A DNA stretch of 64,000 nucleotides from Montifringilla adamsi. Lineage: Eukaryota > Chordata > Aves > Passeriformes > Passeridae. The number at the start of each line of letters is the position of its first letter. The stretch's first letter is position 1. Shown here piece by piece: positions 41,001 through 64,000 of this stretch. The position numbers and the translations under genes are program-made. The stretch is taken from positions 19,830,823 through 19,894,822 of the forward strand of contig JAGGNK010013558.1 in NCBI GenBank assembly GCA_017590115.1. The letters run 5' to 3'. Below the pieces are notes generated by a model. The model searched no databases. It had not been told where the DNA came from and saw only the letters and a program-made list of their open reading frames with translations.

Positions 41001-44000
41001 AGGCAGAGGGTGCTGGGTGAGAGCACACAACAGCACAGGTGATATGGACAGTGAGACTGCTTCTGGTCCCTAATTATGGAAAGCTGCAACTTCCTGCTGC
41101 AATTTGTGCCACTGCAGCCACCAGCCCTGGATCTGGACAGCAGCACCTGGCTCATTTTAACCCACACAGCTGGTTTCTGCTACCACATCAAAATACGGAC
41201 ACACCGGGTTACTGAGAGTGCAGGCTGACTTAGCGACCCAAACTGCAGGAATACAGGATCTCCTGTGTCTTCTCTTCATCATTTTGATATTTTAAAAGAA
41301 ACTGAACAGGTCATTTTGGACCAAGTTCTGGTTCATCCCACAAAGATGATTCTGCTCTCAAACTTCAGAAAAATACAAGGGAGAGCAAAAGGGAAAGCCG
41401 TTCTGGCAACTCTACATCTGACAATCACTCTTGACAACCACCAGGTATTATCCCTAAGAATGGAAAAATCCTAAAACACTCTCAGGAGCCTGACAAAATG
41501 CCACCCCAGGCTGTGCCCCACCTGCAGCTGTCCTGAGCCACACACCTGTTCAGGTGAGGAGCACATCAACCACTCACCACGTTCCAGAGGCCAACGTGCC
41601 CAAACTTGTCTCCAGCTGCCACAAGGATGGTGCTCTCGGAAGGGTGGATGGCCATGGAACACACCCGGGATTTCACCACCTTCCTGATGTTCTCCTCCCT
41701 CAGCACCATGCTGCCCAGGATCTCCTGGTACCTGGAAAACCAAAATGACAACCATCACCAAAACGTTCATTAGGGAAGGAAGGGGGGTCAGACAACCCCC
41801 AGTTTTGGCTGCTGTTTTCACATTACCTCCTCATGTCAGGTGTGCCCCGCTCAGCATCATCCGCTTTCACCTACAGACAGAAAGGAGATATCCAATCAAA
41901 ATCAGAGCCCAAGTGAAATGACATGATCCAAAATGAACAAATAAAACCAATAATACCTCACTTATCCTCATCCACGTGCTCAGTAAGGCCTCTGTCCTTT
42001 TACTGCTCGCCACCTGACTCTCTGGAAGCATGGGCAAAGGTCCGACTGGAACTGGAGGCTGGGAGGACATTGGCAATTTTTGTAACCCAACTAAACCACA
42101 AACAAGGTGAATTGGTACTTTCCCCACACCAGACATTCTGAGAACATGCCTACCACAGGACAGGAAATAAACAGTGAAAAAAGAAGGTGATATCATAACC
42201 TTATTAAAAAGACAAAGAGAATTTCACTGGCAGCACAGACCAACTGCCTCCCTTGGGTTTCTTCCTCTCCTGATCCTCCAGCAAGACCTTTACTACAGAT
42301 TCAAATCTATTCTACAGCTCCATGGAAGATTTAAATTCCCATCTCTCAGAACAACAAGCCTTTTACTTGTTGCTCCATCACTGCTTCAAAGAGATGGTAA
42401 ATATTACCCAGGAAAATAAAACCATTTCAGAAGTTACAGTGAAATAAAAACCAGAGTAATAAACCTTTGGATTTAAGGCTGCCCAGCTCCATGGGCTGTT
42501 GATATGGAATGTTCTACCTCAGGACACTTCTGTGGATGCCCAACTGCACCACGCCATCAGCCTGGGCCACAGAGCACTGCCTGGCTGGTGGTGAGACCGT
42601 GGCACCTGCTCGGGGTGACAGAAGTGACCCTTCCTTCCTGTCCCTGCGTCACAGCTCCCAAACGCCTGAGCGCAATGCCCAGTGCCACCCATCGGTGCCA
42701 CCAGCAGGGCCCTTCCAAAGCTGCTGCGCACCCACCCCTCCTGCAGCCCTTCCCATCTCACATATTCCTCTGCGTCTGGCCGGGAAAACGTGTCCAGCAG
42801 CGGAATGTCCAGCGGAGGCTCCACCCTGAGCAGGCGCATGGATCGCCGCAGCGCTGGCTCATCCTCCGCCTTCTTAGGCTTGGGCCTGGAACAACCAGAA
42901 CACCTCAGCTACAGAGCAGAGTTTAGGGGCAGAGCCAAGGGCACAGCTGGCTGGCACCTGCCCCTCCTGGGCCTGCTTTTCCATCCATGACGGTGAGGAA
43001 CAAAGCCACGAGCGCTCTGCAATGCACACGCAGGTGCCGCCCCTCTGTTTCTCTGCATCCCTTCCCAGCTCTCCTCATCCATTATCCACCCAGCCATTCC
43101 CACCTTCTCCCATCACACAGCTCACTCTTTATTTGGGCTTCAGCTCATCTTCTGCTTGACCTGGCACTGTTTTGCCACAGCCAATGTCTTCTCCTCCACA
43201 TTTACTGGTTACCCTCTCCCTTGCACCTTGCTCACACCCTCTCCTTTTTTTCCCCTCACCTTTTCCCAACATTTGTTTTCCTCCCACAATGAAGAATCGA
43301 GGATATAAATCTCATCTACTGTTACTGTACCTTTTAGTGACCTGAGATTGCCTTTTAGTGGTAAGTTGGTTGAGTCTTGCAGCTGACTTAAAGAGAAAAA
43401 AAGAGACTAATTATAGATAATGAGCCTAAAGAATTAACCTGTATAAAATACAATTATCTCAAGGCAGCGATGAACTTACTGCAATTATTTATAGTAAGAA
43501 GAAAGAAACTGTGGTTGCCCCATCCTTGTAAGTGTTCCAGGACAGGCTGGATGGGGCTTGGAGCACCCCAGTCTATGGAACGTGTCCCTACCCATGGCAG
43601 GAGGTAGAATGAAAGGAACTTTAAGGTCCTTTCCAAACATTCCAGGATTCTGTGGTTTTCATGGCTTTCCTCATACACAGCTGCCCCAGTGAGGAAAGGG
43701 TTTCACACCAGGAGAGATGACAGTACAATTCTGACACTTGGAAAGAGTATTTTGATGCTGTTTAGATCCAATACAAACCTTATGCAGCTTTAGAGCGGCA
43801 AAGAATTTAGCATTTTCTGTGATGTTCTTTAGCCTTTTCCTTTCATAGGCTGATAGGTGGGAGTATCCATCCTACAGAATGAAAAGACAGTCACTCTCCA
43901 TCATACAGTTACATGGCTGCAAGAGTGGTCCCGGGCTCAGGGAAGTGAGTTTCTAAACTGATTAAATTATTTTTAACAAATATAATAACAAATGTAAGAC

Positions 44001-44882
44001 CATACAAATTGGGGTGGTCATGTATCAAAATCTGTCCATACAGGTCCAGTTTGCTTTACAAAACTTACTCTGGCATTAACTCTGTGAAGAGAACTGTATC
44101 CAAAATTTTAATAATGAAAGCAATAATGAAGAGACTCAATAAAGAATTTAAAACTTCAGTGAAAGGGTAAGATGAAGTAGGACACTGCCAGCCAGAGGTT
44201 AAAAAGGGGGAATAAAACCTACTTACGGAAGAAAAACACATAAAAGCTTTACTTCTATGAAGATGATAACCGGGGGCCGGGTACTCACCGGAGCCGCGTC
44301 TCCCGCGTCGCTGCCGTCGCTGTCCGCATCCCGCAGCCAGTCCTGGCCGCGGGCAGCCGAGCTGGGGCCGGGCGGGGAGCCGGGGGGCGCTCTGGGGCCG
44401 CTGTCGGGCTCCAGGCACAGCCTCTTGGCGGCCGGGGAGCGGGCGCTCAGCAGCCGCTTCTGGGGCCGCGGCCAGGCCGCCGCGGGCAGCGGCGTCAGCA
44501 CCACCCGCAGAAGAGGCCGCCGGGAGGAACTCCTGCGGGGGTGAACTGCACTCGGCGGGGCCCGGCGAGGAGGATTCCTGATGGGGCGAACGCGGCTCGG
44601 CGGGGCCTGACGGGGTGGACTCCTGCGGAGACGAAAGGCAGTCGGCGGGGACCCGCGGCCGGACCCCCGGCACCGGCGGGCCCTGAACCCGGCCCGCCCC
44701 GCTCCTCATCTCCCCGGTTTCTCCCCTCACAGCGCAGCTCCTCTCGTGTCCCCTCTCCTGCCAGACCCCGGGTCCCCTCCCATCTCAGCGCCTCTCCTCC
44801 CCGCGGCCCCCACCTGCAGCTGCTGCCGGCGGTGCGCTGACGGCTCCTCGGCCTGCCGCGGCCCGGGCTGGGACAGCGCCAT
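37838..44882 (-). CDS. WDR76: WDR76, WD repeat-containing protein 76
   Basis: Nuclear WD40 beta-propeller protein, described in the literature as associated with chromatin/DNA damage and as a CUL4-DDB1 adaptor. Thirteen coding exons, about 602 residues against about 626 in human (from memory). In transcript order: 44814-44882, 44289-44622 (5' edge uncertain), 43779-43871, 43331-43386, 42762-42885, 41957-42058, 41827-41870, 41578-41731, 40739-40891, 39937-40151, 39411-39566, 38564-38617, 37838-38090. The N-terminal third is disordered, with an acidic DSDGSD stretch, the conserved LSAYERKRLKNITENAKFF block and RRSMRLLRVEPP. The propeller runs from about residue 275 to the end (AIHPSESTILVAAGDKFGHV, LSNDTLRCGD, VVDRRTPGV, HTKSVASAYFSPVTGSRVV, AIWDPKQE). 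Tail-to-tail with FRMD5 as in human 15q15.3. Exon 1 and exon 2 do not join in phase (see findings). Confidence 0.95.
38250..38520 (-). mobile_element. CR1 fragment, minus orientation, in WDR76 intron 12
   Basis: ccagaatggtttgggctggg, atggcagggacaccttcctc and gccttgggcactgccaggga, running to gggagccattccctgtgtcc. Occupies most of the intron. Confidence 0.85.
38564..38617 (-). CDS. WDR76: WDR76 exon 12
   Basis: 54 nt encoding VYDTTSLSSTVTLLSSI. Acceptor ctgtgcccag, donor gtgagg. Confidence 0.92.
38618..39410 (-). other. WDR76 intron 11
   Basis: AT-rich in its centre, with an (aat) run of about nine copies at 39331-39357. Nothing coding recognised. Confidence 0.6.
39411..39566 (-). CDS. WDR76: WDR76 exon 11 (WD blade)
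   Basis: 156 nt encoding DVCIFDVRYLRNAKENKPLS, then HTKSVASAYFSPVTGSRVVT and CADNHL. Acceptor acctgttgcag, donor gtaagg. Confidence 0.95.
39937..40151 (-). CDS. WDR76: WDR76 exon 10 (WD blades)
   Basis: 215 nt encoding ICRSEEDLSCFDFLEENACT, then VVDRRTPGV and RTVHVHPVKKQYFLAAGS. The gtacgt donor is required by the phase of exon 11. Confidence 0.95.
40152..40738 (-). other. WDR76 intron 9
   Basis: Unique-looking intron sequence without repeat arrays or secondary exons that I can support. Confidence 0.5.
40739..40891 (-). CDS. WDR76: WDR76 exon 9 (WD blade)
   Basis: 51 codons in phase 0, from GCGTEEGAHMF through LLSLSNDTLRCGDVTK to FDE. The usual Asp-Gly turn before TLRC appears as Asn-Asp without the Gly. 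Acceptor gttttgcag, donor gtgagg. Confidence 0.94.
40892..41577 (-). other. WDR76 intron 8
   Basis: Unique-looking intron, no repeats or RNA genes recognised. Confidence 0.5.
41578..41731 (-). CDS. WDR76: WDR76 exon 8 (first propeller blade)
   Basis: 154 nt encoding YQEILGSMVLREENIRKVVK, then CSMAIHPSESTILVAAGDKF and GHVGLWNV. Acceptor ttttccag, donor gtgagt. Confidence 0.94.
41827..41870 (-). CDS. WDR76: WDR76 exon 7
   Basis: 44 nt encoding VKADDAERGTPDMR. Acceptor ctgtctgtag, donor gtaatg. Confidence 0.85.
41957..42058 (-). CDS. WDR76: WDR76 exon 6
   Basis: 102 nt in phase 0 from PPVPVGPLPMLPE to TWMRISE. The acceptor tcctcccag is chosen because an alternative ttttag about 30 nt upstream would break the frame. 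Donor gtatta is non-optimal. Confidence 0.8.
42059..42761 (-). other. WDR76 intron 5
   Basis: Unique-looking. A stretch 42620-42760 is open on the minus strand but has no splice-consistent continuation beyond exon 5. Confidence 0.45.
42762..42885 (-). CDS. WDR76: WDR76 exon 5
   Basis: 124 nt encoding PKPKKAEDEPALRRSMRLLR through RPDAEEY. Acceptor ggttgttccag, donor gtgaga. Confidence 0.93.
43331..43386 (-). CDS. WDR76: WDR76 exon 4
   Basis: 56 nt encoding SAARLNQLTTKRQSQVTK. Acceptor ttctctttaag, donor gtacag. Confidence 0.9.
43515..43670 (+). mobile_element. CR1 fragment, plus orientation, in WDR76 intron 3
   Basis: gtgttccaggacaggctgga, tggggcttggagcacccc and ggtcctttccaaacattcca to the end ggattctgtgg. 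Antisense to WDR76. Confidence 0.8.
43779..43871 (-). CDS. WDR76: WDR76 exon 3
   Basis: 31 codons: DGYSHLSAYERKRLKNITEN through LKLHK, the most conserved block of the N-terminal half. Acceptor attctgtag, donor gtttgt. Confidence 0.93.
43872..44288 (-). other. WDR76 intron 2
   Basis: AT-rich (43960-44220); nothing else recognised. Confidence 0.5.
44289..44622 (-). CDS. WDR76: WDR76 exon 2, with 45-bp repeats at its 5' edge
   Basis: The coding frame is fixed by its phase-0 junction to the conserved exon 3 and by the acidic RDADSDGSDAGDAAP end. The donor gtgagt is at 44288. Three acceptors lie exactly 45 nt apart (exon edges 44532, 44577 and 44622), each CAG|GA in the same phase. Another frame is also fully open here but does not match the family or exon 3. 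Confidence 0.75.
44814..44882 (-). CDS. WDR76: WDR76 first coding exon (candidate)
   Basis: ATG at 44882-44880 in a CpG island, then 23 codons (MALSQPGPRQAEEPSAHRRQ-QLQ) to a GTGGGG donor. It ends in phase 0, whereas exon 2 needs two carried-over bases. A missed small exon, another start or an assembly indel must therefore be involved. Confidence 0.55.
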
Positions 44883-45019
44883 GGCGCGCGCGGGGCGGAG
44901 CGGCGCTTCCCGCCCGCGCAGGGCCCGCCCGGCCGGGCCCGCCCTCAGCGCCCTCAGCGCCGGCTCCGCCCGGGTTCGCGCTGCCGCAGGGCGCGGGGAG
45001 CCGGCGTCCTGCGAAATTC

Positions 45020-45215
45020 CTCCCTGGAGCAGGGCAGGCCCTGGCACAGCGTGCCCAGAGCAGCTGTGGCTGCCCCTGGACCCCTGCAGTGCCCAAGGCC
45101 AGGGTGGACAGTGGGGCTGGGAGCAGCCTGGGATGGTGGAAGGTGTCTCTGCCATGGCAGGGGTGCGCTTTAAGGCCCCTCCCAAGCCCAGCCGTGCGGA
45201 CTCGTTGCCCAGGAA
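45020..45215 (+). mobile_element. CR1 retroposon 3' fragment upstream of WDR76
   Basis: Plus-oriented CR1 3' sequence (ggcaggccctggcacag, cagtgcccaaggcc, ctgccatggcaggggtg) just outside the WDR76 CpG island. Its distal part is tandemly duplicated in the next feature. Confidence 0.65.
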
Positions 45216-45430
45216 GAGCGGATGAAATGCTGGGCTCCAGGCCCGTCCTGCCCTGCCCTAAAGTGCCAAGGTGGACAGTGGGGCTGGGAGCAGCCTGGGA
45301 TGGTGGAAGGTGTCTCTGCCATGGCAGGGGTGCGCTTTAAGGCCCCTCCCAAGCCCAGCCGTGCGGACTCGTTGCCCAGGAAGAGCGGATGAAATGCTGG
45401 GCTCCAGGCCCGTCCTGCCCTGCCTTGAGC
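45103..45430 (+). repeat. Two-copy 167-bp tandem duplication
   Basis: The segment starting ggtggacagtggggctggga at 45103 recurs at 45270, and gaaatgctgggctccagg at 45224 recurs at 45391. This is a near-identical 167-bp duplication of the CR1 tail plus adjacent unique DNA. Confidence 0.85.
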
Positions 45431-45846
45431 ACAGCCGCCCTCACACCGACACCGCCTGGGTGAGGCCCACAGCACTGACAAGATCTCGGCTTAAAAATAA
45501 AACAACGGTAACTGAAAAAAAGCACACCCAGGGCAGGGTTAGACACTCCCAGTTCCAGGATGTGGGGAATCAAATAGGAGAGTTAAAAACATTAATTTTC
45601 CCTCCCAACATGTTCTTTCCAGAGGAGCAGCCCAGCTGCCAGCTCTGGAGCACTGAGGCAGGAGCAAGCGAGGACAGAGGCAGCCACAGCTCTGGGGACA
45701 CGCAGCCCCCAGCATTTGTGGTCTTGATCATGTCCCTGAGGGGGCTGTAAAGTGGGATCACAAGAGGAGTGGCACCAACGGGAGAGTTTCTATAACGACT
45801 CACAAGTAGAAAAGCCCAAATAAACTGACAAGTTAAAAAATACTTA
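45431..45846. other. WDR76-BLM intergenic spacer
   Basis: Between the CR1-derived duplication and the inferred 3' end of BLM. I see no convincing coding exon, tandem repeat or RNA gene here. Confidence 0.5.
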
Positions 45847-45852
45847 TTTAAT
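45847..45852 (-). terminator. BLM: Probable BLM poly(A) signal (ATTAAA)
   Basis: Minus-strand ATTAAA about 125 bp after the BLM stop. Another ATTAAA lies at 45919-45924. No canonical AATAAA was seen in the first 140 bp. Confidence 0.45.
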
Positions 45853-45974
45853 GTGAGCTTTTGTACTCAACAAATACACAAGTCTCAGAAGGCTCAGCAG
45901 TGGCAAACGAAACAAAAATTTAATAAACAGTGATTCCATCTGCGGGAAATTCATCCAGTAATTGTGTTTCCCAG

Positions 45975-60447
<14,473 letters not shown>

Positions 60448-60839
60448 CGCGGGCCGCCCCGCCGCCAGGGGGCGCGCCGCCTCCCGCCCGCGCCGCCAGC
60501 GCTTCGCATTCGGCGCCAAAACCGCCCTCGGCCCCCCATTGGCCGGAGGGGACAGGGCGGAAGTGACGGAAGGGGCGGGCGGCATGGCGGCGGAAATGGC
60601 GATGTTTCCGGAAATGGCGGCACCGCCCTCAGGCCGGGCCCGCTCCCTCCCCGGCCCCGCTCCGCCTTATCCCCGCTCCGCCTTGGCCCCGCTCCCACCC
60701 GGCCCCGCTCCGCCTTATCTCCGCTCCGCCTTATGGGGCGAGGCGTGGGGGCTCGTCGCGAGCCGGCTTCGCACGGTGCTGCCCCGCGCCGGGAGGCCGG
60801 AGCCCCTCAGCCCGCCCGCTCAGAGGTCACGGCACAGCG

Positions 60840-61541
60840 CTCCGGTGACGAGGCAGCTTTATTGTCAGTGACAGATGTCATTGTGAAGTAACACAGACGT
60901 GCCCCTGCTCACACGCGGCTTCATTTCCCCAGCGCCTGGTCGGAATCGGCACCGAGGTTCTGGCGTCTTCGCGGGTGGGGTAAAGAAAAATCACCCATTT
61001 CTTCTCTATCTGCATTAAAATACCCTGGTTTTTAATACAAAATATAGCAAGCATTTCATCAAAATCGATAAAAGTGTACAAATCACAGCACTCACTCATC
61101 CTTCCTTTAAAGAACGGGGAAATTGCCTTCAAAGTAAATTTTTAAATCGCTAAAATTTACACCTGGTGATTGCAGAAAAGCCACCCGAGGGACGGGTGCG
61201 AGCTCTAAATCGGCTCCTGTGGGGTTTCCCTTCACCCAGGTGTCCCGGGATGGATGTGTGAGGCACACCTGGGCACACCTGGGCACAGCAGGAGAGGGAG
61301 CCTGGCAGGGGCACAGCAGCAGCCAGGGTTTGGCTGGAGAGGGCAGGCTCAGCTCGGCTGCTGCAGGAGAACCTGGCTGTGTGTGTGAGCCAGGCTGCCC
61401 GCAGGTGACACTGCCAGCGGGTGACACCGCCAGCGGGTGGCACCGCCAGCAGGTGACACCTCCAGCAGACAGGCGTGGCACTGGCTGTGCTCTCCCCCGG
61501 CAGCCTCAGCCCCTGCAGCAGCCTCCGTCTCTCCAGCCCTG
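60840..61541 (-). other. CTSH: CTSH 3' untranslated region with poly(A) signal
   Basis: About 0.7 kb from the stop codon to a minus-strand AATAAA at 60858-60863. It contains an imperfect repeat of about 18 bp, five copies, at 61395-61470 (units like gtgacaccgccagcggg). The end is inferred from the signal alone. Confidence 0.6.

Positions 61542-64000
<2,459 letters not shown>

Larger units (their letters stand above)
44240..45010. promoter_or_regulatory. CpG-rich promoter region of WDR76
   Basis: Dense CG dinucleotides across exon 2, intron 1 and exon 1 and about 130 bp upstream of the candidate ATG. The CpG density falls away beyond about 45010, where CR1 sequence begins. No TATA box is visible. 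Confidence 0.6.

Noticed and set aside
44065..44730. 221-codon frame MRGETGEMRS... across WDR76 exon 2
   Set aside because: Open but in the wrong frame: exon 3 joins only the other frame, which also shows the acidic WDR76-like motif. Composition explains the openness.

Overview
The window is vertebrate nuclear DNA, almost certainly from a bird and probably a songbird. It has multi-exon genes with short introns, GT-AG splice sites, many CR1 retroposon 3' fragments (some with the terminal ATTCTGTG motif), GC-rich minisatellite-laden introns and CpG-island promoters. Nothing bacterial, phage or viral was seen. The gene set (FRMD5, WDR76, BLM, CTSH) belongs to the human chromosome 15 linkage group, which I recall corresponds to chicken chromosome 10.

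Layout. 1-18007 is the downstream part of FRMD5 intron 1, with exon 1 off the window to the left. It holds about a dozen minisatellites, two tandem duplications of about 440 bp and 425 bp, an inverted repeat and CR1 fragments. 18008-34961 (+) carries FRMD5 exons 2-14, 535 codons from the FERM domain to the C-terminal membrane segment. Its 3'UTR runs to a poly(A) signal at 35997 or, more likely for the long form, 37390. 37838-44882 (-) is WDR76, 13 coding exons, convergent with FRMD5. 45975-60447 (-) is BLM, 20 coding exons with every RecQ helicase, RQC, HRDC and NLS element readable. 61542-62445 (-) holds the last two coding exons of cathepsin H (CTSH), the rest lying beyond the right edge. 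CTSH, BLM and WDR76 therefore run head-to-tail on the minus strand into the 3' end of FRMD5.

Exon boundaries were set by hand from splice consensus, phase and family similarity recalled from memory. They are phase-consistent throughout, except at two places: the 5' ends of BLM and WDR76, both in very GC-rich first exons.

The genes do not form one pathway. FRMD5 is a membrane-cytoskeleton adaptor, WDR76 and BLM are nuclear chromatin/DNA-repair proteins, and CTSH is a lysosomal protease. I found no convincing undescribed biological system. The most notable observations are a minisatellite built from copies of a FRMD5 splice donor, 45-bp coding repeats in WDR76 that each carry a splice acceptor, frame conflicts in two first exons, an orphan helical exon-like ORF upstream of BLM exon 2, and a sharp minisatellite-density boundary at the FRMD5/WDR76 junction.
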